Source: Apophysomyces variabilis (lineage: Eukaryota; Mucoromycota; Mucoromycetes; Mucorales; Mucoraceae). Taken from it: a stretch of 64,000 bases of DNA. Both the position numbers and the translations under genes were made by a program. Positions 1 through 15,300 of the stretch are shown here, one piece after another (position 1 is the stretch's first letter; each line of letters starts with the position of its first letter). The notes below the pieces were generated by a model, which was not told the origin of the DNA, did not search any database, and saw only the letters and a program-made list of their open reading frames with translations. The stretch covers positions 1,479,465 to 1,543,464 of the forward strand of contig MZZL01000408.1 in NCBI GenBank assembly GCA_002749535.1, given 5' to 3'.

Positions 1-3000
1 GTGCTTTTCACCCAAAAACAGCAAATAGTCTGGTTCATCTTTGTGGAAATTGAGTATTGTGCCATCAATATTGATGACGGGAGGTAAAAGGGTACGGAAT
101 TCTTGGAAATTGCTGGCTTTATCATGCGTAACGTAATGAGCTAGCCCATTGGTAATGAAATAAGCCTAGGACAACAATTGTTTAGTTATATCCGCAAATT
201 CAATCAGGCAAAACTCACATATTGTTCATGGTGAGGGTTTTGGTACATGGCAATAACCTGGGTGCCAGGGAACAGTTGAAACCATTCCCGACCGTCATTA
301 TCACTCTTCCAGATTTTACCATCCGCAGTACGAACGAGTACTCTCTACATAACGGAGCCTTGTTAGCATGCAATAAAGGATTATGACAGCTACGTACATC
401 TGTATCGGTGAAATAGATGTAGTCAACGACACGGTCGGTGAATTCCGTCTATAAAAGCAGAGCATTAGCCGAAATTTCCTTCATTGTAAATCTAGATCCT
501 TTACCCTTGTGCTCTGAACTTCTCCACCTTCTCCGCAATCCCATTCCTTCTCCTTGCTAAGGTCAACTCCACCAACACATGATGACTTGGAGATCTTTTT
601 ATAGCCAGAACGTCCTCTAAATGTGTCCTTGGGCTCACAAATAGTTGGTCGATCGGGATGACGACCATACACAACGCACTCACCCTTCTCATTCGGCCAG
701 AATCCGAAATCGCTAAAATAGGACCCCTGTCAGTATAAGCAAGAAAAGTCAAAGAAAAACCCATACCACTCGAAATCTATATCACGGCATTCACAGTTTT
801 CTTGCACCGTTTCCGGTTCTTTGAAGCGGTTACCGACAATACAGACACGGTCTTTCTTTCTTCTCCAATAGGCAGTCTTTTTTCCCAACAAGCAAGCATC
901 ATCGCCATCATCATCCTTAGGAATCCATCGCTCGAAGTCACTTTTGTCTGGATAATTCTTGTCCATTTCGCAATGGCGAGTTTTCGTGTTTGCGAAGTCA
1001 ACCGTGATAAACACTGGCGATCGCTGACGGTCTCTTGTATGACCAACAATCACGAACTTAAGTGTTGATGATTTTGGATCTGTCGTAAGTGTACTAACAC
1101 GGATCAGGGTCTCAGAAAAGCGATAGTAATGCCATGTAACACCCTGATCCCAGGAATAAAGAAGCTCGTTGGTCGGTCCCTCGTCGTTGATTAACACAAG
1201 AAGGGACCCTTGATCACCGAATTCGTACAGATGTTCTCCGTCTTTAATTTGTTCCCAACTATGTCCGCCATCTCGCGTTAAAAACGTATCGCTTTGCTCA
1301 TATGGCAATAAATACGGGCCCACGTTGCCTACGCCCATAGCCAGTCCTGGCGCTCCACTTGCAGTAAAAATAGCTCCAGGACCATGAATATCCGTGCGGC
1401 TGTGGAGATTCAACGTACAGTCTCTTCCTAGACAATCAAATCTGTGGGGTGGTTGCAGTGGTTCCCAATGTCCACCGTCATCCCAACTAATCATCGTACG
1501 GACTCTCTTGGTAGTCTCTCGACCAAGAGCAAGATCGTTCGCATTGGTGACTTGGTTGGCAAGAATAATGCCGTCGATACTTTGCATTTTCTCAAAGTCC
1601 ACAAAACCTCTCGCATCGCCATTTGTGTCAGGCAAAGACTGGTGGTAAAATGTACCATTCTCGTTCGACTTGTATAGCGTACCGTAGGCTTTGCTAAAAC
1701 CAACCGACTTGAAGATGTTCAAGAGGATAGAATGCGTTGTCGACTGCAAAACGGTAAAGGTCTGATCGATAATTACAGTTACCAAAAGGGAAGGAGGTAA
1801 GCAAGTGCCTTGCTATTGTTTGCTCATGCAAAGGACTTACATTTCGGTCAATATATTGGTTCGGTGGAAACTGTGCTTCTGCAAACGTTTTTCCGTTGAC
1901 ACTAACGTATAAAGCGAGATCTCCCTTGTGATTGGAGGCTACAGCCATAAAGTCTTCAATGACAAAGAATTCGACCACCTTGTTAAACAAGGTTTCTTTT
2001 GATTTTCCCCAGTCCACGGTGCGGATAAGTCGAAGTTCATCCTCTTCCAACTTGTCATTGTAAGCAGAGCAGTATACTGTTTCCTTTTGGATTTCATAGT
2101 GCGAGTCCCGACCAAAGATACACTTTTGAACAATCATACCCAGACTATCCCAATTTCTGCCATGATCTCTAGAAATATAGGCTTCTCCATGTCGGTTGGC
2201 AGCTGGATCTCCGATAAACAAAAGCCAGTCTTTCTCTTGCGGATGGAAATCGAGCACTTGGAGAGCTCGTCCACTAGGCTTAGAAGGAGTATCCAGTTTT
2301 TTCCACGTTTCACCTTGATCTTCAGTGACCTGGATTCCTTCTTCCAGTATAGCGTAGGCACGTGTATTATCAAATTCATGCATCACAAAGCTACGGACTT
2401 TGCCTTCATTGTCGATAACACGTTTCCATTGCATTCCATGCTCTTTAGTATGCCATAGCTCGCCATTTTGAAGCCTGAGGAGCATTGCCGCAGAATCCTT
2501 AAAATAAGTGAACTGCTCAATCTCACTGTTAAACACAGTCTGAAATCTCTGAATGTCGTCCTCCGATGCTTGCGTCGTGGTAATAGGGCTGGAAGACTGC
2601 CCAAAATCCGACGCCTCCTTCACATTGTCGCTGCATTTGCGAGTAACAGGCTCGTCCAAGATCTTGCCTTTATCGCGAATGCATGTGTTTCCAGCAATAA
2701 GTCGGTATCCGCTGGAACCAGGATAAGTGTCATCTTTTGACTTGCATTGTTCGGGCGTCAATCGGTCTGGTCCTATTCGGACGCAGCGACCGCTAGCATC
2801 TCTCTGAAAATTGTAATCACATTCATAGTCGGCTTCAGTACAAGGGCAATTTTTCATTTCTACCACTGGATCTTGGAAATCGCGACCCACGTAGCAGTCG
2901 CTGTTAGCCTTTCGGCGATAAAACATTTGCTCGTGCCCCATCAAACAGTCAGGACCAGGCGTAAGGTCACGAGCAAACCACTTCTCAAAATCGCTTCTGG

Positions 3001-5058
3001 CGTCGTCATTCTCGGTTAATTGACATTGACGAGGATGTACGGAGCTGAAATCCAAATGGATAGCTTGAACATTGGAGTCTGAAAATCTTGACGTTCCGCC
3101 AATGATTAAGAAATTACGCGAAGTAGACTCAGGATCGGTCGTCAATATGCGTGCCCGGATAGAGATTCCAAGATCGAGCTTTTGCCTACGAGAAAAAGAC
3201 ATAAATGAGATTAAGATCAGAACAAACAAAATAACTTCACTTTGTGATACTAACCAGCTATTGCCTCTATCCTTACTCCACCAAACATGGTCAGTGACTT
3301 TTTCATCATCGACAAGGACCAGTATAGAACCCATGTCACCAAACTCGTACATATGAGCGCCTTCGCGCACCATTTTCCAGTTCAGTCCACCATCGACCGA
3401 CAGATACGTGTCACATTCGTCATACTCCAACAAACTGCGGCCAAAGTTACCAACGCCCATCAAAACGCCGACAGCACTATTCGAGCTAAAGACTTGACCG
3501 CTGTTATGCGGGGAAGTAACTGAGTGCATGTGGAGTGCGCACTTGAAAAAGAAAACATATTAACTCCAGGCTTATCCCTTCCTTATACTTTCTTTGTCGG
3601 CTCTCGGAATTTACCTGGCTATCTGAACAGGGCATATCCCTTCCTTCGATATCCTTTACGTTTTTGATTGGTTTCCACGTTGCCCCGTCATCAAAACTCA
3701 TTCGTGTCTGGATTTCTTTCTTTGAGTTTGCTCTTTCGACTTGCTCATGATTGGCAACAATGTTGGCAATCATGATGCCTTCCACTCCTTGCATTCTTTC
3801 AAAGTCAACGATTCCCATCATGTTTCTGTTGGTGTATTCCAAGCTCTTTACAAAGAAAGTTCCATTCGAATTCGATTTATAAAGCGTGCCAAAATTGGAG
3901 CTACTGCCCAGTACATCCACCAGGATCGAACTGCTGCTAGACTGCACAATGGTATAGGCTTTTTCATGAACATTAGCATCCACAGGAAAGACGGCTTCGT
4001 GCCAATTTTCGCCATCCAATGAGACATATAGATCCATGTCTGGCTTTGTTGGTGAAGGTTTGACTGCGGCCATCAAGAATTGGTTGATGGTGCTGACTGC
4101 GACTACTCCTCGAACCTCATTCCCAGTGTTAAAATTAACGGGTTGGTCCGTATGGAAAAAGTCTTCGGATTGGACCAGTCGAAGTGATTCAGGATCAAGC
4201 AAACTGGTCAATCCACCTTTCTTTGGACCCTCAACGCACATCACTTCTTTTGTAGGTGCGTTTTGGAACTTTTCATTAGAAAGTGTCCAAATGCAAGAAG
4301 AGGTATGAGTTCGCAACAACGTCAGTTCCTCGAAGTTGTTCAGGGTATAATAAGTCTATCATTGTTTGTTTTCTCGATTGTTAGTTCTCCCACGCTAAAC
4401 AATAAAGTGAGCTTATTTTACCTCCGAACGGCAATCCAGGCCTGTCCAACCACCAAGGTTGCATTTAAAGCCAGTAAAGAGAACGTAATTAGCACGGCTG
4501 GCATGGAAAGACAAATGTTGAGCACCCGACCCAGGTTCAACTGGCGTGTCAAATCTTTGCCATGTCCTTCCCTTGTCAACCGTTTTCCAGTGGGTTTTCC
4601 CTTTACCCAACACATATGCCTGAAAGGAAATGGCAATGTTATCAACCCAGCCGTCCCCTTTTGCATAAATTTTACCTTGTCATGATCAAAGGGATGTTCA
4701 TACATGAACGTTGCTTCATTTCCAGGGATATCGGAAACCCTATCCCAATGCTTTCCATGATTTTCTGACCGCCAAACAGCGTGTGAGTTGCTATCTAACC
4801 ACAATACGACCTACAAGTACAGTCAAACAACTAGGCCTTTTTTCTCTCTCATTCTACTTTCCGTACCGACGAATCTTTGAAATAGAAGAACTTATCAGGT
4901 AACCTTTCGAACCCTGTCTTTTCCATAGCTACATGTTGAGCAGATACTTGTGTCATCCATGTGGCGGCCAGCGCCGCTATCAATACGCCAAGCCAAACGC
5001 GTGTTGAAATTGTACGAGTACGTCGTTGAAAAATACGACGCCACGATAGGTCGAACAT
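1..5058 (-). CDS. VPS10: Vacuolar/endosomal sorting receptor VPS10 (sortilin family), 3' end beyond the window
   Basis: Type I membrane receptor that sorts cargo such as carboxypeptidase Y from the Golgi to the vacuole. The start is ATG 5058: a basic N-terminus, then a hydrophobic signal segment (residues ~20-40), then FYFKDSS, the usual opening of a Vps10 propeller. Eleven exons fit in phase: 5058-4867, 4810-4676, 4619-4422, 4328-3615, 3541-3255, 3185-1841, 1761-767, 712-505, 448-398, 344-219 and 165 to the edge. Two complete Vps10 domains are visible, each with Asp-box blades (SxDxGxxW type) and a Cys-rich 10CC module (exon 6; exons 7-8). A third propeller then starts (VDYIYFTDTD, VRTADGKIWKSDNDGREW) and runs off the window. 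The transmembrane and cytosolic parts are therefore not seen. Family assignment is certain; the number of domains is read from the spliced model. Confidence 0.93.
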
Positions 5059-6210
5059 TATCGTAAGCGGTATTCTATCTCTCCTTTTTTTTTTCTTTTA
5101 TGAAACAGTTAAGCGGGAACTTTTTCGGAGAGGCGTATTTCCGTACAAGACTTATGGATAGTGCCAAGATATTCATGAGCATGTTGACATGACACGGTCA
5201 ATAAAAGCATACCTGAAAACAAAGGAACTTTTCTGGGTATGAAGTTTTTATCTCGTTCCTTTGACTGTCTACGCCGTTAACCAGAAAAGAAAGAAAAATA
5301 AGTGAGTAAGGAAAGAGAAGAGAAAATAGAGTCAAAGCTGACGCTTCCTTCTCTGGCTGGCTGACTGGTTGTGTGATGGGCGGAGCGGACTTTATACCAT
5401 TTTGTTTCAGGGAATGACCGCCATAAGAGATTGCGCCCGAAAGAATTGCCGGCAGTAATAGTTGTCCGGTTGCCGGACTAACAAGGTGGTTTCAAACAGT
5501 AAATCACGGTGAAATCGATGTATGTCGCATAGCACTCCTATCATATTAACTTTTTTTTTGCTCAAAATACTTTTCTTTCTAGCTCTATGTGACACTTTTT
5601 CAATGTACTTGCGTACCACATAAATAGGGATCGATTTTGATGGTTCTTTTTCATTCCTCTTTGCAACTGCTTTCTTTCCTTGAGGACATATTACAACCCA
5701 TTTACTTTATATCATGCCATTCTTTTTGCCGTATCCTAATGCTAAATCCTCTTAAATATTGTTCATTTATGATTAGCAACTCCCAAGAATGAGGCGTACA
5801 TACGCAAGGGGCATTTGGTTAGATAAAGTGTGGCGAGCTGTCCGGCCCGGTGAGTTTCTAATGGCATACACTCTCTTCAGCAAGTAAGTAATTTCCTTTT
5901 TGTGAAACGCAACACACAGATCCCTTTTCGCTGCTGCTTTCTGCAACACAGACAGAGAAAATATTATCGCATACAAGCCAACTTTATAAACAAGAAGACA
6001 TAAAGAATTCATATATACATATCTAAATCGTTTTTATCCGAGGGTACTTGTACAAATAACTGCTGATCCAGGCTAATAACTGGGCACTAGACAAGAATGG
6101 TTCTTCTTCTTTCTATTTCCGCTATATAATCCGCGCTCTCTACGGCTATCGGAATTCACAAAAAATACAATGGATAAAGTAATAAAAAAAAATATACAAT
6201 GACAGCTTTT
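5059..6210. other. Intergenic: VPS10 promoter side and Kelch gene 3' flank
   Basis: Pyrimidine-rich stretch next to the VPS10 start (5080-5100 on the minus strand) and AT-rich sequence towards the Kelch stop. Short open frames here have no recognisable domain or consistent splicing. No RNA gene seen. Confidence 0.5.
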
Positions 6211-8292
6211 CTAAGTTCGACTATCCGGCGGGGACCTGCCCTCCTGATGATTAAGAGTAAACGTCTTGTCGCTTCCAAAACTTTGTCGTCTATTTTGCGA
6301 TAGTTGACGATGATGGTTGATGCGATCCACAAGGTCATCGCCCCACGATAACGCCTCTGATTCCGAAAGATGGTATTGGCGTGGGAAAGATTCACTTCGT
6401 GGCGTAGATGCTGGGCTACTCGCTTCCGTACAAAGACTTGTACGACCGCTAGCAATCGTCATGCTTCGTCTAGGGTTGGTTACCGTCAAATGCATCGAAG
6501 CGTTTCCATGCTGTTCTTTATAATCCATTGCATCATTGAATTCAACCCATTGGATCGATGCAACAGATTTCCCTCCAATGGAACCTGTTTGAGAAGCACG
6601 ACTAAGCTTTTTCGGAGGGCCAGTAGCGGTAATCATCGGAAGCTGGAGAAGACGAAATAAGCTGGATCGTCGCCTGTTCGTTGGTGAAGCTGTAGCTGGA
6701 GAATCGAGGATTGGGCTACCGATTGTATTACGTTTCGAAAGCTTCAAAGAAGACGGCGATGCTGACGTGCCGCTGCTAGGAAGCGTTCCCTCGTCCTGTT
6801 GTTGACGCGCGGCAAAAATATTGAGCGTTAGTCGTTTTAGCGTTGTGCTTTCTCGTCGTCCTTTGATGGGGTCAACTGCCAAAGGGTGTTGCCGTTCTTT
6901 TACATCTTGCCCATTGCAATCGCTTTCATATTCATCCATTAATATTGTCGGTGGCATATCAGGCACCACAGCTGCTTTCGGTCTATCTGCTGTTGATACG
7001 ACCGCTTTTGGTTCCTCCTCTTCAACATTACATATGCGGAACTGTGAACCGAATGAGATCTGACTGATTCGAGACTGGATTTTAGCAGGTTCAGGCATCC
7101 GTACAATGAGGCTGTCCTCCGTTTCAGAACGCTGTCTCATGAGGATACTTCCAAGTGACAGTCGTGCTTCATTGTTACCGCGGGGAAGAGCAGGTGGTTG
7201 CAAACTGAATCTGGATCGGGGGTTAGGTCGATTCCTTTGCCTTTGACGCCGATGGTTCCACACAAAGTATGAAATACTCAAAGCTAGGAAACCTACAACA
7301 GCAATGACAATGCCTGCAATTTCACCTCCTTTTAATCCTTGTTTTCCTTCTTTGCCTTCGATGATTCCACCCGAGACTGCGTCTGCCTGCCGTATCTGGA
7401 GTCGAGGTCTCGATGACGGTGAGATCCATTTTCTATTTTCCAGATTTAGATAGACCGCATCCTCAATTGAACCGCCGTAGTACATCAGCACCGTATCGTT
7501 GAGCAAAACATCAGCATGGCCAGATCGGGGTTGACTTTCCCCGATAAAATGCCAAGTCATTTCGGCTGGATGTTCAGCTAGGTGCAGTTCCCATAAATCG
7601 CCAAGATCCTTTGTGTGGGATTGGCCACCGAACAAAATGGCACGGGCACTGCTCCGGCCAGGTAAAAGTGTCATACAGGCATGTATTCGTGGAGGTGGTT
7701 TTGCAGCGATAGTTGTATAGCTAAGTGTTCTGGTATCAAACCAAGTACACTGCCGCAACAGAGTATTACCACCATGGGTTGCACCAAAGCATGAAATCAG
7801 CCAATAGTGATACGCGATGGTAGAATGACCAGCCAAAGTATGATCAAGGGTACTGAGAATATACCAGGTATCTGAGATGAATTTCCAGATATCACCGTAT
7901 TCTGAGTTTAATGAGGAACGACCACCTATGATATAGATGGCTTTATCTAACTCGATGGATGTATGATGGTAACGAGGTGGTGGGACGTTTAATCCCGGTG
8001 TATTTGTAAAAATATTTGGTTGATGCAGACCAAATAGTGTTCGAACGGAGTGGGAGGATGTATGCCAATAAGCAGAGTGTCCTGCGATGGTTTCTGTTTG
8101 ATGTGCAGTAGAAGATACAGAGAGGTCGTTGTTGATACGCAGGGTCAAGGCAGTCGAAATGAATTTGTCGGTGGCGTGAATACCACCTAAGATATACACA
8201 GTCCCATTCGGAAGACGTGTGGCCGTATGATGTTTGCGTATATCTATAGCGTACACGATCTGGACTAATAACAAAAGATATATAGCCAACAT
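6211..8292 (-). CDS. Kelch-repeat, single-pass membrane protein
   Basis: Intronless frame of 693 residues starting at ATG 8292. Residues 1-15 form a signal peptide (MLAIYLLLLVQIVYA). Residues ~20-300 contain Kelch propeller blades, recognisable from the repeated YILGG, YIIGG, ILFGG and MYYGG double-glycine strands followed by conserved W residues. A Lys/Gly linker precedes one transmembrane helix at ~323-345 (GIVIAVVGFLALSISYFVW), followed by a stop-transfer NHRRQRQR and a ~340-residue Ser/Pro-rich, probably disordered cytosolic tail. This is the common early-diverging-fungal layout of a lumenal or extracellular Kelch head on a membrane anchor. The ligand and role are unknown, and no enzyme domain is present. 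It lies on the same strand as VPS10, with 1.15 kb between them. Confidence 0.82.
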   Translation of the reverse strand: MLAIYLLLLVQIVYAIDIRKHHTATRLPNGTVYILGGIHATDKFISTALTLRINNDLSVSSTAHQTETIAGHSAYWHTSSHSVRTLFGLHQPNIFTNTPGLNVPPPRYHHTSIELDKAIYIIGGRSSLNSEYGDIWKFISDTWYILSTLDHTLAGHSTIAYHYWLISCFGATHGGNTLLRQCTWFDTRTLSYTTIAAKPPPRIHACMTLLPGRSSARAILFGGQSHTKDLGDLWELHLAEHPAEMTWHFIGESQPRSGHADVLLNDTVLMYYGGSIEDAVYLNLENRKWISPSSRPRLQIRQADAVSGGIIEGKEGKQGLKGGEIAGIVIAVVGFLALSISYFVWNHRRQRQRNRPNPRSRFSLQPPALPRGNNEARLSLGSILMRQRSETEDSLIVRMPEPAKIQSRISQISFGSQFRICNVEEEEPKAVVSTADRPKAAVVPDMPPTILMDEYESDCNGQDVKERQHPLAVDPIKGRRESTTLKRLTLNIFAARQQQDEGTLPSSGTSASPSSLKLSKRNTIGSPILDSPATASPTNRRRSSLFRLLQLPMITATGPPKKLSRASQTGSIGGKSVASIQWVEFNDAMDYKEQHGNASMHLTVTNPRRSMTIASGRTSLCTEASSPASTPRSESFPRQYHLSESEALSWGDDLVDRINHHRQLSQNRRQSFGSDKTFTLNHQEGRSPPDSRT

Positions 8293-11174
8293 AGGTTAAT
8301 CGTACATGAAAAGATAAAAAAAAAACCAGAAAAGGAGCGGAAGGGGGAGAAATGAAGAAATGGAGAGGAAGAGGGAAAAACAAAGAAAATAAAAGAGCGG
8401 GCAAACACCATTCCCAAATAGAACTAATTTTCGCCCTCAGTTTCCTATAATGTCACACGAGCTCATGCGACCAATTTCGCGCCAGTGTCACCCACAAACA
8501 ACAACCACATAATACATCTTCTCTTTCCAAAGATGCAGATTAGATGATGTTGTAAATAAATGAGATGAACAAACAAAACCATTGATCGCTCTCTAATATG
8601 GAAACAACTTGTTCATTTCCCGATTAATGTCATGCTTGTCGATCCTATCGCTCAACTGAATTGGTATGGATATAAACTGCACGGACGAAGTTAATACAAA
8701 CTTATGTTGACTTATTTTGAATCATGCAATACTATGTTTATTTGATGGACATACGGAATAACACCGAGGCTATCCATATGATCTACTGTTTTCCCATGGC
8801 TTATTCTCCGAGTCATAATTTGGTTTGGTGTGGGACAATCGAAATTAAGCAACTGCTTCTATGCGAGTATTGGCCGTTTTGCAATGGCAGAGGAACATAT
8901 ACCTATTACTGTTGAAAGCATTCGAACTGAAATGCTAATGACGAATCTGCATTTGTGATTTGATCACGCCTTAGGTGGACATTTTGGTTCTATTCCTGAC
9001 AGGTATTACATTATCCTCTGTTACACGTCTGTTTGAATGTTCGGACCATGTCGCAGAAAATGGAATTTAAGTTTATATAACCGGAACTAACTGTTCGCCT
9101 AATTAGTTTACCATAGCGATACGTGCCCAATGGTATTGAAAATCTCGAAAGCCATGATGCAGCCTTCTTGTCCGCTCAGCCTCAATGGGTTTTTACTAAG
9201 ATAATTTTACCATGTAGTATGTTTGGAGAAAAAGAAAGTCGATTTAGCGACTTGCTTTCTCTTTTGTTTGCTCCGAGTAACATTGCCCGTATCGGTAGAA
9301 TACCACTCCTTTTTGTTCATTTAATCGCAATTTCTATGGAACCATAGCTCCAGAAACACCAGAATTAAGATAGTCTATTGTAACCTAGCATACAATGCTT
9401 ATTCAAAGTCTATATACGCTTCTATGTATTGGCAAGATAATTCCCGATACGATTACTGTTTGTCGCGACTAATTAACTATATCATGCCTTCATCTAGACC
9501 CTCTTGCTTCGGCTTAATTAAACATACCATCAACATGAACTTATGCTCTTGCCCATTTACTCTTTCCTTTTTACAGAGAAAGATAAAACAAAAACAGAGA
9601 ATATTTAGAGAAGAACAACAGAGTTCTCTGCAAAATTGATTGTAAATGGATAAGACATATATCACCGGTTGGGATAAAGTCAATGATATGAACCTGGTAA
9701 TCATCCTTTTCCGAGGTAGTATTACAATGAATATAAAAATAGCGACTCTGACAAGCATTCTTTGATTGTTGATCACACGGACGGTTACCCTGGATAACAT
9801 TGTAGGCAGCACAACTTTATATCTTTCTCCTTAAATTCTTTTTGTGCTTATTAAAGTTACCTGAATGCCATATCTTGGCCAAACCAGTTTAGCATCATAT
9901 CTTCAGCTCCTACCTGATATCAACGTTAATACACGCTCTGGTTGTGGATATCTCACTGTTTTGAAGTATACTCTTTGTTTCCTAGACCGCGTGCCAATCA
10001 ATATGATAACGTTTCAGCAATTACGGTTACGCTTTCGGTCTTTTAGACCTGGTATATGCAAACTATCTCCGTTACTGGACAGACGCGGCGCTTCAAATAC
10101 CTGTTCTGTATCAAAAACCCGATTTTCTTCATCTTAGCCGTGACACTATTCTGGGTTTGACAATATCTAAACCATAATTAGCCGTAAAAGCGAAGAATCA
10201 AGCAGCTTCGATGTCATCCTCTAGTGGTCTTATGATTGATGCATAGATAATGGTTTAGCGTATGTTTATGACTATTTCGTCAATAGCGTAAAGCTGACAA
10301 AGAACACTCCTCTATGGTTTTGCCATTTCTGCACTGGTTTTTGTGAAACCTTAGCAATTAACGCCCACATATTAGTTGGCTAGATAACGATTAATTACCC
10401 CAAACAATACAAACAAAGAAAGACCTAAATGAGAGTGCAAGATTACCTCAAAATGTGTTTGTCCGATGGCGAACAGGCGGAAACAATGTGGAAATAAAGC
10501 TAGTGTCTGAAAAAGAAAGCATACTAACAGTAAGGATCCCAACAGCTTGTCGAGCTTCCGTACCTATCGCCTATGGCTGCTCACTCTCCCTATTAAAAGC
10601 TTGAAACTGTTGCTGTAGCATGCAACATAGAGTACATGGAGAACATGGATTGGCATCGATACCTAGATATCTCCAGACCTAAAGCACATTACAATGTTTT
10701 GTTACTCACAGATCAAATAATTGTTTGTTTGTTTAGGAAGAACCCAAACAGTTTATAAAGCAACAACCTTGACTAACAATAGGTAAATTCTGTTAATACA
10801 ACTATTGTACGCATTCTTTAAGACGTTACGATTTAATGAATCCTAATCTGCTTTTTCCGGAAAGATATCATTGAATTACTCATGGATCCTTCCGGAAACG
10901 GAGATGTCCCGTGCCCCTTTCCTTTCTGTTTTCTCCTCTTTTTTAGAGACACAGTAGGGTATAGACTCTTAGCTTACGCTTCGGATTAATTGTCAGGTCA
11001 TAACAGGTATACTCTTTCAGTATCTGTAGTCCTATATATAAGTACAATGTCGCCTATGGTAGCTCCTTAAATCCAAACCGTCTCAGATTTAAACAAACAT
11101 GAACACAATGCTAAAGCTAAGGAATATCCGCAAAGGGCCTTTGCGGTTCCTCACTGTCAGTTATTTACCTTTTG

Positions 11175-11416
11175 GGAGCCCTCAAACGCATGGAGGTACT
11201 TTAATAACGATCTAGTTGGAAACTAGGAGACGCGATGTCCATAATTATACACTGAAATCTGAAAAACCATTATCGCAGGGGATGTATTAAAAAAGTTTGG
11301 AACCTATATTTCTCAATTTTCCTTTATACATTCGCACAAGCAGGAGAATACGGAAATTCAAAGAAAAACACTAGTAATGAAGAACTTAAATTCGACAAGT
11401 CCTGCTTGAGGGCTCC
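11175..11416. repeat. 11-bp inverted repeat flanking ~220 bp
   Basis: GGAGCCCTCAA at 11175-11185 is the exact reverse complement of TTGAGGGCTCC at 11406-11416. The spacing and short arms would fit a decayed MITE-like insertion, but no target-site duplication is visible. Chance cannot be excluded for 11 bp within 5 kb. Confidence 0.3.
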
Positions 11417-13147
11417 TGATCAAAGGAAAACCAGACCTTTATCACCCTCTCTCTGTGGTAAATGGATTCTGATAATCAATGGCATCAATAACCTCTTGAA
11501 AGAATACATTAAGTAAAGGATGAAGAAGGCAGTAAAAGCGGATAGTTTTATCGTCCACGCACAAAGAAAGTCGTTTAGCCAGACGATGGAAAAGGGTGAT
11601 GGCCTGCGCCGTTCACTTTGGATAGGAAGGGCTTAAGCCATTCTGGGAACTTCTCGAAGACGAGGATCGCTCTGCTTTCAGGGGACCAGAAACGTTAAAC
11701 AGTCAAGGTCTAGAAACCAAACTATGATATATCATCTCAAGATGAATCAGTTTGATACTACTAGAGGAAAGGCTTTTGTGGCATGCCAGATGTAAGAGAC
11801 ACCTGTCATAGTTTGCCTAGTTTGATGCGATAAATGTAGGAATTACCAAAGATGGCTATCATGATACAATGAAAAACAATATCAGATATTCGGAGCATAG
11901 AATCAACGGACTATATATGCTTACGATGAATCAAAATGATTAGTAGGTCCTCGCTTCCCCTCCTTTAGTATACATGATAGTACTTCAAAAGCAAACTAAT
12001 CAAGGCGGAAATATACATTGCTTAACTGACAATAACATATATAGGCAGTTGGCTATAGATGGAAAAAGCAGATTATCATTATTGGGAAAGCTTTGAAAAG
12101 ATTCTTTGTCTGACAGCAGCATACTACCGTAATGTGTATCTCTATGAACTGTAACACATAAAGAATTGAGTGAGCTTTCCCGCCAAGGGACCATTGACCA
12201 AACCCATCTTTCAGACCAAAAACGTACTGACACGGGACTACTGCAGTAACCTCCCATATATGAGCAACAGCAAAAGAAACTTCACATAGCATTGCCTCTT
12301 ATATTATTGAATCAAACAGACAATGGCCGGTTACTTACAGAAATCAATTTTGTTGCTAAGGCAAGCAATCAGATATCACAGCTAACCTATTAATGAACCA
12401 TGCGTATATAGAAAGCTGTAGCTTAGTAGACGACGAACTTGCAAACCATATAACGCTCGTAATCAGTAACACTTAAAAGGCATCTTTTACGATTGAATGT
12501 TTCCATTCGGCTATAGATCCATCATCGCTGGTTATCTTGAAGTTGTCGTTGTAAATTGGTCTCTCAGTGTAAACAGCACCGTAAGGAACTGCCTTTAGAC
12601 TTCCCAATCATTATTTCTTTTGCAATAATATCTGCATGCATCAAAAAGTTATATTATCGGTGTAATTAGACTTAGCTTGCTATATCCGTGGCGCTCAGAT
12701 ACTGCATAGCAACAAAGAGCGCAATGCTACCACGAAAGCGGACGTTTTCAGTAGTCAGTCTGGTTATTATTAGAACAAGACCTAATACAAAGGATGATTG
12801 TTAAGTTCATCCATCGTTAGCAAGGTTGCAAATGGTCATGCCTCCCTAGTGCCAGTTTAACACTATCTGCAACTTTTGATTCACCTCACAAGGCCTGTTT
12901 CTTTAGAGAGTAGCAATGTAGGGTCATTTGAACAATTGTCCTTTGCGATATGCTAGTTCATCAATTTACTGGTTAATGTTTAATAGGGCCAAAGAAGCAA
13001 CTTTTGGCTGAAAGAAAGCAAACAAGAATTCAAATTTAATTCAAGATAGACAAGGTACATCTTTACACCTTAGCGTTTAAGCACTAAGCCGCGTGAATCC
13101 TGTGGAACTTTGTGCGAAGCATCTGAGAGACAGCAACTTTTTATAGC

Positions 13148-13153
13148 CACGTG
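13148..13153. promoter_or_regulatory. CACGTG E-box upstream of the PFK-2-type gene
   Basis: Palindromic CACGTG lies 94 bp before the start codon at 13247. Cbf1-type bHLH proteins bind this core, and such a factor is encoded at 22923-24253. Use by that factor is inference only. Confidence 0.3.
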
Positions 13154-13246
13154 TCTTCTTTGGCAGTTGTGCGTCGCAAAGGAAGTAGCGATTCAAACAC
13201 CGAGGCGAACCGTCGTTTTTATCTTCATTTTCTTTAAACGAAGTGC

Positions 13247-15300
<2,054 letters not shown>

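Larger units (their letters stand above)
8293..13246. other. Gene-poor region of ~5 kb
   Basis: No frame of convincing length, no in-phase exon chain and no recognisable transposase, integrase or RNA gene. The main structures seen are an 11-bp inverted repeat (11175-11185 and 11406-11416) and a weak frameshifted coding-like fragment on the minus strand at about 11440-11695. The last few hundred bases are the upstream region of the PFK-2-type gene and carry a CACGTG at 13148. Confidence 0.45.
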
